From: Mycobacterium sp. IDR2000157661
Lineage (GTDB): Bacteria; Actinomycetota; Actinomycetes; Mycobacteriales; Mycobacteriaceae
Direction of reading: 5' to 3'
DNA: 64,000 nt
Assembly: GCF_022317005.1 (NCBI RefSeq)
Contig: NZ_CP081006.1
Location: 4,278,001 to 4,342,000, forward strand
Part shown: positions 21,572 through 30,882 of the stretch, piece by piece
Layout of the letters: every line of letters begins with the position of its first letter
Position numbering within the stretch: the first letter of the stretch is position 1
Position numbers and translations under genes: made by a program
The notes under the pieces: model-generated
Told to the model about the DNA's origin: nothing
Databases searched by the model: none
Seen by the model: the letters and a program-made list of their open reading frames with translations, nothing else

Positions 21572-21762
21572 CTCGCGCGCCTGCTGCGGTGATTGGGTCC
21601 GCCACGGCTGCGCATCGTCGTTCCCGACTCGCGCAGCATGCTGTGGATCGAACCATACGAGCGACCCGTAGACGCGACCAGCGTCCGAATGCTTGCGCCC
21701 CCCTCGTAAGCGCTCTTCAGTTCGTTGAGCAGTTGGTCTCGCGACCTGTCCGTCTTCTTCAT
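21568..21762 (-). CDS. small helix-turn-helix protein (Rv1473A-like)
   Basis: A 64-residue basic protein. DQLLNELKSAYEGGASIRTL followed by VASTGRSYGSIHSMLRESG forms a plausible recognition-helix HTH, and the tail is Arg/Ser-rich. The ATG at 21762 follows GGGGAGG; six more in-frame codons upstream are possible. M. tuberculosis has an equivalent small putative regulator between the acnR and ABC-F genes (Rv1473A, recalled). DNA target unknown. It is 99 bases downstream of the ABC-F gene on the same strand and may be its own unit. Confidence 0.8.
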   Translation of the reverse strand: MKKTDRSRDQLLNELKSAYEGGASIRTLVASTGRSYGSIHSMLRESGTTMRSRGGPNHRSRRAS

Positions 21763-21861
21763 CGGCACCTCCCCGCGCACTTGTGATGCCCCGACGAATA
21801 CCCAGGGTAAGAACCGGCTACACGCAACGGAGGTAATCGAGAAAAGGATTCGTGTTTTGAC

Positions 21862-23490
<1,629 letters not shown>

Positions 23491-23503
23491 GCTTGGCTCC
23501 TGT

Positions 23504-23539
23504 GTCGTCGGCTACTTGTCGTCGGCTACTTGTCGTCGG
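23504..23539. repeat. 14-bp tandem repeat across the echA12 stop
   Basis: GTCGTCGGCTACTT occurs twice in full, followed by eight bases of a third copy. On the coding strand the unit holds the final codons and stop of echA12 (GACGACAAGTAGCC), so the stop region was duplicated downstream. The second TAG is out of frame and untranslated. The repeat ends 14 bases before the ABC-F start codon. Confidence 0.85.
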
Positions 23540-24371
23540 TAAATGCAGGGGCCCGCATCTCGGCGCGCGCTGCCACCGCTTCTTCGAAGTTGGCGGTAAG
23601 CAAACGGACGAAAAGTTGTCCCAGGCCCTCGGCCTGCATGTGCCCTTCCAGGCTACCGGCGTCCAGTCCACTCCAAAGTGTGCGCTTGGTCAACTCGATT
23701 CCTGGCCGGGAGAACGACGCGACCCGTTCACCGAGTTCATAGCAAACCTCCAGGAGCTGGTCGTCGGGCACGCTGCGCGAGACCAGTCCGATGCGCTCGG
23801 CTTCCTCGGCGTCGACGTCGCGACCGGTCAGCATCAGCTCGAACGCCCGCGATGTCCCGATCGCACGCGGCAGCAGGTAGGACAGGCCCAGCTCGCTGGC
23901 GGTCAATCCGTTGTTGATGCCGGCCGCGCGGAAGTAGGCGCCCCGCGCGGCGACGCGGATGTCGCAGGCCAGCGCCAGACACAGCCCCCCGCCGATCGCG
24001 GCGCCGTTGACGGCGGCGATGACCGGCTGGTGCATCTTGCGTAACGCGAGTATGACGTCGTCGAGCACCTCCATGGAGCGCAGGGCGAACGTCGGGCGGG
24101 TGAGCCCGTCGATGTGCGGCACCGAGCCCGCCGACTTGTGGTCGGCGCCGGAGGAGAAGCCGCGCCCCGCGCCCGTGAGCACGATCGCGCGCACCGAGTT
24201 GTCGTAGGTCAGCTCGTCGAGCACCTTCTTGAGAGGAACCATCACATCGAAGGCCATCGAGTTCATGCGCTCGGGCCGGTTCAGCGTCACCAGAGCGACG
24301 TTGCTGCGGGGCCTGTCTACGAGGACGAAGTCCGAACGTCCTCGGTCAGCGTGGTCGGTCACGTACTGCAC
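23526..24371 (-). CDS. echA12: enoyl-CoA hydratase/isomerase family protein (EchA12-like)
   Basis: A 281-residue crotonase. The CoA-binding and oxyanion-hole segments are GAGRGFSSGADHKSAG (about 68-83) and NGAAIGGGLCLALACD (about 122). The conserved DRPRSNVALVTLNRPERMNSM start and the AHMQAEGLG-like end match EchA12. It probably acts in fatty-acid or related acyl-CoA metabolism. The enzyme subgroup is not clear from catalytic Glu positions by eye. The GTG at 24371 lies 18 bases after the thioredoxin stop; GTG at 24362 is an alternative. The gene is followed by a tandem repeat covering its stop. Confidence 0.9.
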   Translation of the reverse strand: MQYVTDHADRGRSDFVLVDRPRSNVALVTLNRPERMNSMAFDVMVPLKKVLDELTYDNSVRAIVLTGAGRGFSSGADHKSAGSVPHIDGLTRPTFALRSMEVLDDVILALRKMHQPVIAAVNGAAIGGGLCLALACDIRVAARGAYFRAAGINNGLTASELGLSYLLPRAIGTSRAFELMLTGRDVDAEEAERIGLVSRSVPDDQLLEVCYELGERVASFSRPGIELTKRTLWSGLDAGSLEGHMQAEGLGQLFVRLLTANFEEAVAARAEMRAPAFTDDK

Positions 24372-24389
24372 GCTATCGCGTGCGCGGCA

Positions 24390-24755
24390 TCACTCCGGCT
24401 GGCCGTTGTTCTGGGCGGCGATCGCGGCGTCGATATCGAAGTCCTTGACCCGCTGCACCAGCTCCTCGAGGGCCGCCGGCGGCAGCGCTCCAGGCTGGTT
24501 GAACACCAGCTTGCCCTTCTTGAACGCCATCAGCGTGGGGATGGACCGGATGTCGGCTGCGGCGGCCAGCGCCTGTTCGGCCTCGGTGTCGACCTTGGCG
24601 TACACCACGTCGGGGTGCTCCTCGGAAGACGCCGCGAAGGTGGGGGCGAACGCTCTGCAGGGGCCACACCACGACGCCCAGAAGTCCACCAGCACGATCT
24701 CGTTGTCGTTGATGGTGTCGTTGAATTGTTCGGCGGTGATGTCTTGGGTAGCCAC
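24390..24755 (-). CDS. trxB1: thioredoxin-fold protein (TrxB1-like)
   Basis: A 121-residue thioredoxin with the classical active site WCGPC (Cys30, Cys33), the cis-Pro in SIPTLMAFKKGK and no signal peptide. It reduces protein disulfides in the cytosol. It precedes echA12 with 18 bases between, as in M. tuberculosis Rv1471-Rv1472 (recalled). The C-terminal extension of about 15 residues beyond the core (DAAIAAQNNGQPE) is slightly longer than E. coli thioredoxin. Confidence 0.93.
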   Translation of the reverse strand: MATQDITAEQFNDTINDNEIVLVDFWASWCGPCRAFAPTFAASSEEHPDVVYAKVDTEAEQALAAAADIRSIPTLMAFKKGKLVFNQPGALPPAALEELVQRVKDFDIDAAIAAQNNGQPE

Positions 24756-24822
24756 GATCAGTCCTAACGCTGGGGGTTCGCTGGGTGTTCCCAGCCTAGG
24801 CGCGGTGAAACCGGGGCGGGCA

Positions 24823-25539
24823 TCATCGATACTCGGGATTGGCGAAGTCGTAGCGGCAGCCCGCGTCCCATCCGGTACGGATGTTCCCGTGGGCGGGGAC
24901 GCCGCCTGCTGAGCGCAGCATGCGCGCCAGGTGCATCAGGTTCCACGTCATGAATGTCGTGTTGCGGTTGGTGAAGTCGTTCTCCGGCCCCCCGGAGCCC
25001 GGGTCGAGGTAGGACGGCCCAGGGCCGGCCTCGCCGATCCAGCCGGCGTCGGCCTGCGGCGGAATCGTGTATCCGATGTGCTGCAGGGTGTAGAGCACGT
25101 TCTGCGCACAGTGTTTGACGCCGTCCTCGTTGCCGGTGATCAGGCAGCCTCCGACGCGGCCGTAATACAGGTACTGGCCGTGCTCGTTGAGCAGGTGTGA
25201 GCCGCCGTAGAGCCGTTCATGGACCCGCTTCATGACCGAGCTGTTGTCACCCAGCCAGATGGGACCGGCGAGCACCAGAATGTCGGCGGCCAGCACCTGG
25301 TCGAAGATCGCGGGCCAGTCATCGGTGGCCCACCCGTGGTCGCGCATGTCGGGCCACACGCCCGTGGCGATGTCATGGTCGACGGCGCGGACCTGCTCGA
25401 CCGCGACACCGTGTTTGCGCATGATCGCGGCGCTGATGTCGACCAGGCCCTGCGTGTGGCTGGGCTCGGGGGACCGCTTGAGGGTGCAGTTGATGAAAAG
25501 CGCCCGCAGACCGGAGAAGTCCAGATCAACCTCGGCCAT
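24823..25539 (-). CDS. flavodoxin-like NAD(P)H reductase family protein
   Basis: The ATG at 25539, with AGAAGGGAG upstream, gives 238 residues. The flavodoxin-like fold is visible: LRALFINCTLKRSPEPSHTQ binds the FMN phosphate (family T/S-x-S loop), ADILVLAGPIWLGDNSSVMKR is the second flavin loop, and GGCLITGNEDG is the third. It is probably an NAD(P)H:quinone or nitro-type reductase of the NADPH-dependent FMN reductase family. The start overlaps the stop of the unknown gene upstream by 14 bases. This gene and its two neighbours replace what lies between trxB1 and sufT in M. tuberculosis. Confidence 0.85.
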   Translation of the reverse strand: MAEVDLDFSGLRALFINCTLKRSPEPSHTQGLVDISAAIMRKHGVAVEQVRAVDHDIATGVWPDMRDHGWATDDWPAIFDQVLAADILVLAGPIWLGDNSSVMKRVHERLYGGSHLLNEHGQYLYYGRVGGCLITGNEDGVKHCAQNVLYTLQHIGYTIPPQADAGWIGEAGPGPSYLDPGSGGPENDFTNRNTTFMTWNLMHLARMLRSAGGVPAHGNIRTGWDAGCRYDFANPEYR

Positions 25540-26173
25540 GGTGCAGCTCCCTTCTGCCGCGCTCGAAGAACTCGGCGATCCGTGCCGCGAGCGCGTCGAC
25601 GTCATCGGCGGGGTCGAGTGAATGCAGTGCGCCGAACGGCGCGTTCCAGAACGGGCCCGTCCGTTTCTGCCACGGGCCGACGTACGCGTACGGCGTCGGG
25701 TGGGTGTCGTCGCCGGCCGATACGCCGTAGTTGACCTCATCCTCGGTGACGGCGACGTCGAAGTGCTCCGGCCAGAGCACCGGGTGCTGTTGGGGCAGCA
25801 CCTGTTTGAGCGCATGGCCGCCGGCGTAGAGACTGCGGTGCACCCACTCGGCCGCGACCGGGTCGAGTCGCAGATCGGTATCCGGCGCCATGGGGTCGAG
25901 GACCGCGTAGACGCCCAGGGGCGGACCGGCGTCGATGCCCGCCGCGAGGGCGATCGCGTCCATCGGCCCGGTCAGCGGCAGGCTGCCGTCGGGAAAGACG
26001 ATCTCGGTGCCATGCAAGGCGAGCGGGATCGCCGTCGCGGCGAACCCGTCGGGTCGCACGGCGAGGCGGATGGTGCCCGCGGCACGGTATTGCGGGCCGG
26101 CGACGAGACTTTCGGCGACGCCGCGCAATTGCGTTCGAGTGTGTGCGAAGACCTCGTCGAACCCGACCGTCAT
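25526..26173 (-). CDS. conserved actinobacterial protein of unknown function
   Basis: A 215-residue soluble protein: MTVGFDEVFAHTRTQLRGVA at the start, IRLAVRPDGFAATAIPLALHG, PQQHPVLWPEHFDVAV and a YAYVGPWQKRTGPFWNAPFG segment rich in aromatic residues and Pro. I do not recognise a named family. His/Trp-rich motifs and charged ends suggest an enzyme or ligand-binding domain. It overlaps the flavodoxin-like gene by 14 bases, implying coexpression and perhaps a shared pathway. Confidence 0.75.
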   Translation of the reverse strand: MTVGFDEVFAHTRTQLRGVAESLVAGPQYRAAGTIRLAVRPDGFAATAIPLALHGTEIVFPDGSLPLTGPMDAIALAAGIDAGPPLGVYAVLDPMAPDTDLRLDPVAAEWVHRSLYAGGHALKQVLPQQHPVLWPEHFDVAVTEDEVNYGVSAGDDTHPTPYAYVGPWQKRTGPFWNAPFGALHSLDPADDVDALAARIAEFFERGRRELHHGRG

Positions 26174-26194
26174 CGCGCCCCTTCCCGGCTCATC

Positions 26195-26737
26195 TCATAC
26201 GCGACCGGCGGTGTCGGCGGACCGGGCGGTGTTGGCCAACAATTGGTCGCGCCGCTTCGGCCACCAGAACAGCTCGATCACCAACACGACCAGATACACG
26301 GCGGACGCCACCGCGGTGCCCCAGGACCCGAACAGTCCGTCCCACACCGCCGTTGCCAGCGCCACGACGAGGACGAGCGGCAACACCCACCTCACCGGAC
26401 GGGCCTTTTCGGCGGCTGCGTGCAGACCCCGGCTGTAGTCGACGACGGCCCCGCTCAGCCGCGGGTCACCGATGTGCTCACCGCGGCGGGCAGCGCCTGC
26501 CACCGCCACCCGGTCATCGGGGTCGAGCCGATCGGCCCCGGGCCAGAATCGCGTCATGTGCCGCGACATCCACGTGCCGTAGAAGGCGCCCACCACGACG
26601 AACACGATCAGCCCGGACAGCAGGAATCCCGAGTCGAGCCACGCCAACACGCCCACGCCGAGGCCGACGGCGCCGCCCAGGGTCAGCCCTCGAAGAGCGG
26701 GACCGCCACGCCACACGAACGCCGGCACGGTGAGCAC
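26195..26737 (-). CDS. conserved membrane protein, four predicted helices
   Basis: A 180-residue protein with two N-terminal hydrophobic helices (about 18-55: LGGAVGLGVGVLAWL and LLSGLIVFVVVGAFYG) and two later ones (about 118-160: WVLPLVLVVALATAVW and ASAVYLVVLVIELFWW). A polar loop of about 60 residues lies between the pairs. No catalytic motif is seen; function unknown. GTG start. It lies 21 bases upstream of the unknown gene at 25526 and about 70 bases after sufT, in the same direction. Confidence 0.75.
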   Translation of the reverse strand: MLTVPAFVWRGGPALRGLTLGGAVGLGVGVLAWLDSGFLLSGLIVFVVVGAFYGTWMSRHMTRFWPGADRLDPDDRVAVAGAARRGEHIGDPRLSGAVVDYSRGLHAAAEKARPVRWVLPLVLVVALATAVWDGLFGSWGTAVASAVYLVVLVIELFWWPKRRDQLLANTARSADTAGRV

Positions 26738-26808
26738 ACGTAGATTCTGCTGCCCCTGTCACGTGCAGGAGGGAGAATCCGGATCAACAGGTGTAATCCC
26801 GTCCGGTG

Positions 26809-27156
26809 CTAGACGGTGAACCCCAGTGCCCGCAGCTGCTCGCGGCCGTCCTCGGTGATCTTGTCCGGCCCCCAGGGCGGATTCCACACCCAGTTGATGC
26901 GCAACTCGTCGACCAGCCCGGCGCCCACCAGGGCGGTGCGCGACTGATCCTCGATGACGTCGGTGAGCGGGCACGCCGCCGACGTGAGCGTCATGTCGAT
27001 CAGCGCGACGTTTCCGTGCTCGCCCTTCTCGACGTTGATCCCGTACACCAGCCCCAGGTCGACGACGTTGATACCGAGTTCGGGGTCGACGACGTCGCGC
27101 ATGGCCTCCTCGAGATCGAACAAGAATTCCTCGTTCGGCACTGCGGTGTCACTCAT
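26809..27156 (-). CDS. sufT: SufT-type Fe-S cluster assembly factor (DUF59/MIP18)
   Basis: A 115-residue protein of the MIP18/DUF59 family: VVDPELGINVVDLGLVYG near residue 22, then MTLTSAACPLTDVIEDQ with the conserved Cys, and WNPPWGPDKITEDGREQL. It helps mature Fe-S proteins downstream of the SUF scaffold. The ATG at 27156 overlaps the sufU stop (ATGA) and has AGGAGGCAGG upstream, so an in-frame extension upstream is rejected. It is the last gene of the SUF operon. Confidence 0.94.
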   Translation of the reverse strand: MSDTAVPNEEFLFDLEEAMRDVVDPELGINVVDLGLVYGINVEKGEHGNVALIDMTLTSAACPLTDVIEDQSRTALVGAGLVDELRINWVWNPPWGPDKITEDGREQLRALGFTV

Positions 27157-27611
27157 CCTGCCTCCTGAAATCTCTCTGACGCCTGCGCCAGTGCGTCTTT
27201 GAAAGCCATCCAACCCAGCAACGCGCACTTGACCCGTGCCGGGTACTTCGCGACACCGGCGAACGCGATGCCGTCTCCCAGTACATCTTCTTCACCCTCG
27301 ACGGTCCCGCGCGACGAGACCATCTTTGTGAAGGCGGCCACCGTGTCGAGGGCATCGCCCACGATCCGTCCGATCAGCTGATCGGCGAGCACCGACGTCG
27401 CGGCCTGGCTGATCGAACAGCCCTGCCCGTCATAAGAGATGTCGGCGACCCGCTCGCCGCCGTCGCACAGGCTCACCCGCAGCGTCACCTCGTCGCCACA
27501 AGTCGGGTTGACGTGGTGCACTTCGGCATTGAACGGCTCACGTAGCCCGCGGTGGTGCGGATGCTTGTAGTGATCGAGGATCACTTCCTGGTAGATCTGC
27601 TCGAGCCGCAC
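27153..27611 (-). CDS. sufU: SufU zinc-dependent sulfurtransferase/scaffold
   Basis: A 152-residue IscU-like protein with the SufU ligand set Cys38, Asp40 (NPTCGD), Cys65 (GQGCSIS) and Cys129 (RVKCALLGW). In Gram-positive bacteria SufU takes persulfide sulfur from SufS and passes it to SufBCD. The GTG start lies one base after the sufS stop. The insertion between the second and third Cys typical of SufU rather than IscU is present. Confidence 0.95.
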   Translation of the reverse strand: MRLEQIYQEVILDHYKHPHHRGLREPFNAEVHHVNPTCGDEVTLRVSLCDGGERVADISYDGQGCSISQAATSVLADQLIGRIVGDALDTVAAFTKMVSSRGTVEGEEDVLGDGIAFAGVAKYPARVKCALLGWMAFKDALAQASERFQEAG

Positions 27612-27612
27612 G

Positions 27613-28878
27613 TCACTGCCTGCCGAAGAAGTCGACGGCGCGACGCACGCCGGCCACCAGGCGCTCTACCTCGTCCATGGTGTTGTAGACCGCGAACGAC
27701 GCGCGCGCGGTCGCGGCGATGCCGAACCGGCGGTGAAGTGGCCAGGCGCAGTGGTGGCCGACCCGCACCGCGATTCCCTCGTCGTCGAGAACCTGCCCCA
27801 CGTCGTGCGCGTGGATCCCGTCGACGACGAAGCTGACCGGCGACCCGCGGTCAGCCAGCGATGCAGGCCCGATGATGCGCACCGCGTCGATGACAGACAG
27901 GCCCTGCATCGCCGCCGCCACCAGCTCGGCTTCGTGGGCCTGGACCACCGGCATCCCGATCTCGCGCAGGTAGCGCGCCGCCGCAGCCAGGCCGACGACC
28001 TGTGACGTCATCGGCGTCCCCGCCTCGAAGCGCTGCGGCGCAGGGGCGTAGGTGGCCTCCTCCATCGTGACCGTCTCGATCATCGAGCCGCCGGTGATGA
28101 ACGGGGGCATCGCGTTGAGCAGATCGCGGCGGCCGTACAAGACGCCGATACCGTTGGGCCCCAACATCTTGTGCCCGGAGAACGCCGCGTAGTCGACACC
28201 CAGGGCGTGCAAGTCGACGGGCTGGTGCGGCACGGACTGGCAGGCGTCCAGCAGCGTGAGCGCACCGACGGCCCGTGCCCGTGCGACGATCTCGGCCACC
28301 GGCGCGAGCGCGCCGGTGACATTCGAATGATGGCTGAAGGCAACGATTTTCACCCGCTCGTCGAGCCTGAGTGAGTCGAGGTCGATGCGGCCGGCTTCGG
28401 GCCCGTCGGGGATGACGGAGTACCACTTGAGCGTCGCGCCGGTGCGACGGGCCAGCTCCTGCCACGGGATCAGGTTGGCGTGGTGCTCGAGTTCGGTGGT
28501 GACGATGACATCGCCGGGCCCCACGGCGCGGTCGAACCGGGCATCGCCGAGGACGTAGGCCACCAGATTGATGGCCTCGGTCGCGTTCTTGGTGAACACC
28601 AGCTCGTCCGGATCGGCGCCGACCAGCGCCGCGATGTCGGCGCGGCCGTCCTCGTAGGCGTCGGTGGCCTCCTCCATCAACTGGTGCGCGCCGCGGTGCA
28701 CCGCGCCGTTGGACGACACCAGAAAGTCCCGCTCGGCGTCGAGAACCTGCAACGGACGCTGTGAAGTCGCGCCGGAATCCAGATACGCCAGCTGGTTTCC
28801 GCCGCGCATCACCCGCTGCAGGATCGGGAAGTCGGCGCGGATGGCCGCCACGTCGAGCGGGCGAACCGACGCGGTCAT
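27613..28878 (-). CDS. sufS: cysteine desulfurase SufS
   Basis: A 421-residue class V aminotransferase-fold enzyme that takes sulfur from cysteine for Fe-S cluster assembly. The PLP lysine is in YAAFSGHKMLGPNGIG; the persulfide Cys377 is in RVGHHCAWPLH, the group II loop seen in SufS. The PLP His and Asp are in TTELEHHANLIPWQ and LLDACQSVPHQP. The start ATG lies three bases after the sufC stop, and sufU follows after one base. Confidence 0.96.
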   Translation of the reverse strand: MTASVRPLDVAAIRADFPILQRVMRGGNQLAYLDSGATSQRPLQVLDAERDFLVSSNGAVHRGAHQLMEEATDAYEDGRADIAALVGADPDELVFTKNATEAINLVAYVLGDARFDRAVGPGDVIVTTELEHHANLIPWQELARRTGATLKWYSVIPDGPEAGRIDLDSLRLDERVKIVAFSHHSNVTGALAPVAEIVARARAVGALTLLDACQSVPHQPVDLHALGVDYAAFSGHKMLGPNGIGVLYGRRDLLNAMPPFITGGSMIETVTMEEATYAPAPQRFEAGTPMTSQVVGLAAAARYLREIGMPVVQAHEAELVAAAMQGLSVIDAVRIIGPASLADRGSPVSFVVDGIHAHDVGQVLDDEGIAVRVGHHCAWPLHRRFGIAATARASFAVYNTMDEVERLVAGVRRAVDFFGRQ

Positions 28879-28881
28879 GGC

Positions 28882-29655
28882 TTACGCCCCCGCGGCGGCC
28901 GATTGGGCGAAGCGGACGTACCCGTTCTCCTCGAGCTCGTCGGCCAGTTCGGGACCACCCGACTCCACAATGCGTCCGCCGACGAACACATGCACGAACT
29001 GCGGCTGGATGTACCGCAGGATCCGGGTGTAGTGGGTGATCAGCAGCACACCACCGTGCTCGGCCTCCGCGTAGCGGTTGACGCCTTCGCTGACGACCCG
29101 CAGAGCGTCGACGTCCAGACCGGAGTCCGTCTCGTCGAGGATCGCGATCTTGGGCTTGAGCACCGACAGCTGCAGGATCTCGTGGCGCTTCTTCTCACCG
29201 CCCGAGAAACCCTCGTTGACGCTGCGCTCGGAGAACGACGACTCGATGTCGAGGTCGGCCATCGCGCCCTTGACCTCTTTGACCCAGTGCCGCAGCTTGG
29301 GCGCTTCGCCGCGCACGGCCGTCGCGGCGGTGCGCAGGAAGTTCGACATCGACACACCCGGCACCTCCACCGGGTATTGCATCGCCAGGAACAGCCCCGC
29401 GCGGGCGCGTTCGTCGACGCTCATCGCGAGCACGTCTTGACCGTCGAGCGTGATCGACCCCGACGTCACCGTGTACTTGGGATGGCCCGCGATGGCATAG
29501 GACAGCGTCGACTTGCCCGAGCCGTTGGGCCCCATCAGCGCATGGGTCTCCCCCGAGTTCACGGTGAGGTCGACGCCCTTGAGGATCGGGATGTCGGTCC
29601 CGTCCTCCGCGGACACGACGCTGACGTGCAGGTCCTTGACTTCTAAAGTGGTCAT
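28882..29655 (-). CDS. sufC: SufC ATPase of the SufBCD scaffold
   Basis: A 257-residue ABC ATPase. It has Walker A GPNGSGKST (about 42), the family signature FSGGEKKRHEILQ and Walker B KIAILDETDSGLD. It powers conformational change of the SufB2C2/SufBC2D scaffold on which clusters are built. The start overlaps the sufD stop by four bases. Located in the cytosol. Confidence 0.96.
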   Translation of the reverse strand: MTTLEVKDLHVSVVSAEDGTDIPILKGVDLTVNSGETHALMGPNGSGKSTLSYAIAGHPKYTVTSGSITLDGQDVLAMSVDERARAGLFLAMQYPVEVPGVSMSNFLRTAATAVRGEAPKLRHWVKEVKGAMADLDIESSFSERSVNEGFSGGEKKRHEILQLSVLKPKIAILDETDSGLDVDALRVVSEGVNRYAEAEHGGVLLITHYTRILRYIQPQFVHVFVGGRIVESGGPELADELEENGYVRFAQSAAAGA

Positions 29656-30848
29656 CGGTGGCTGATCCCTTCGGTCAGTTCCAGTTCGTGTTCGATGGCC
29701 TCGGTCAGGCGCTCGCGCACCGCGGGCACGGCGATCTTGGAGATGATCTCGCCGAAGAAGCCGCGCACGATCAACCGGCGGGCCTGGCCTTCGGGGATGC
29801 CCCGGGCCTGGAGGTAGAACAGCTGCTCATCGTCGAAACGCCCAGTGGCACTGGCGTGTCCGGCGCCGGCGATTTCACCGGTCTCGATTTCGAGATTCGG
29901 CACCGAGTCGGCCCTGGCCCCGTCGGTGAGCACGAGGTTGCGGTTGGTCTCGAAGGTGTCGGTGCCGCTGGCCGCCGCCCGGATCAGCACGTCGCCGACC
30001 CACACGGTGTGCGTGTCCGGCCTGTCGGAGTCCGGATCACCTTGCAGCGCACCCTTGTACGTGACATGAGAGCGGCAATTGGGTTGGGCGTGGTCGACGA
30101 GCAGACGCGACTCGAAGTGCTGGCCGTCGTCGGCGAAGTACAGCCCGAGCAGCTCGGCGTCTCCGCCGGTCGCACAGAACCGCACGCGACCGGTCAACCG
30201 CACCACGTCACCGCCGAGGGTGACAGCGGCGTGGCGCAGCACGGCATCCTTACCCAGCGCTGCGTGATGGCTGCTGACGTGCACGGCGTCATCGGCCCAG
30301 TCGGCGATCGACACCACCCGCAGCGTCGCGCCGTCCCCCACCAGGAACTCGATGTTGTCGGCGTAGGTGCCGCTGCCGCGCTGATCGATCACCACCGTCG
30401 CCTCGCCCAGCTCGCCGACGCGGACTTGCAGATGCCCGTAGGCCGCCGCGCCCTCGCCGGGACCGACGATCGTGACCTCGATCGGCTCGCCCACCGCTGC
30501 CTGCTTGGGGACCTCGATCACCGTCGCTGTCTGGAACGAGGAATACGCCTGTGCGGCAACGCGGTCAGCCGGCGCACCGGCCTGCCCCAGGCGGGCGTCC
30601 TCACGCGGGACGCGGTCCACCCGCACCTCGTCGGACGCGCTGACCTGAATCGTCGCCGTGCCGGACGTGACAGCCGAACCGTCGTGCAGTCCGCGCAGGC
30701 GCCGCAGCGGGGTGAACCGCCAGATCTCGTCGCGGCCGCCGGGCACCTCGAAGGCGTTCACGTCGTAGGACGTGAAGATCTCGCCCTTGTTCAGCGCCGA
30801 CCCCGCGGGTGTCCCCTCGGCGGCGGCGGCCAAATTCGCTTGCGCCAC
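29652..30848 (-). CDS. sufD: SufD subunit of the SufBCD scaffold
   Basis: A GTG start at 30848 gives 398 residues, the usual family length. A longer in-frame GTG at 30893 would overlap sufB and translate the GAGCGAAGCGACGGG spacer repeat, so it is less likely. The protein has the beta-helix core with IEVPKQAAVGEPIEVTIVG near 105 and the C-terminal SufB/D motif GHASATGRFDDEQLFYLQARG. The conserved His in that motif takes part in cluster assembly. Coupled to sufC. Confidence 0.94.
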   Translation of the reverse strand: MAQANLAAAAEGTPAGSALNKGEIFTSYDVNAFEVPGGRDEIWRFTPLRRLRGLHDGSAVTSGTATIQVSASDEVRVDRVPREDARLGQAGAPADRVAAQAYSSFQTATVIEVPKQAAVGEPIEVTIVGPGEGAAAYGHLQVRVGELGEATVVIDQRGSGTYADNIEFLVGDGATLRVVSIADWADDAVHVSSHHAALGKDAVLRHAAVTLGGDVVRLTGRVRFCATGGDAELLGLYFADDGQHFESRLLVDHAQPNCRSHVTYKGALQGDPDSDRPDTHTVWVGDVLIRAAASGTDTFETNRNLVLTDGARADSVPNLEIETGEIAGAGHASATGRFDDEQLFYLQARGIPEGQARRLIVRGFFGEIISKIAVPAVRERLTEAIEHELELTEGISHR

Positions 30849-30851
30849 TAG

Positions 30852-30882
30852 ATATTTTCCCGTCGCTTCGCTCGCCCCACTA
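30852..30882. repeat. GAGCGAAGCGACGGG-type spacer between sufB and sufD
   Basis: On the coding strand the spacer starting at the sufB stop reads TAGTGGGGCGAGCGAAGCG then ACGGGAAAATA. Short GCGAGCGAAGCGA segments recur in mycobacterial intergenic DNA (recalled). Here it supplies the region immediately upstream of the likely sufD start. Confidence 0.4.
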
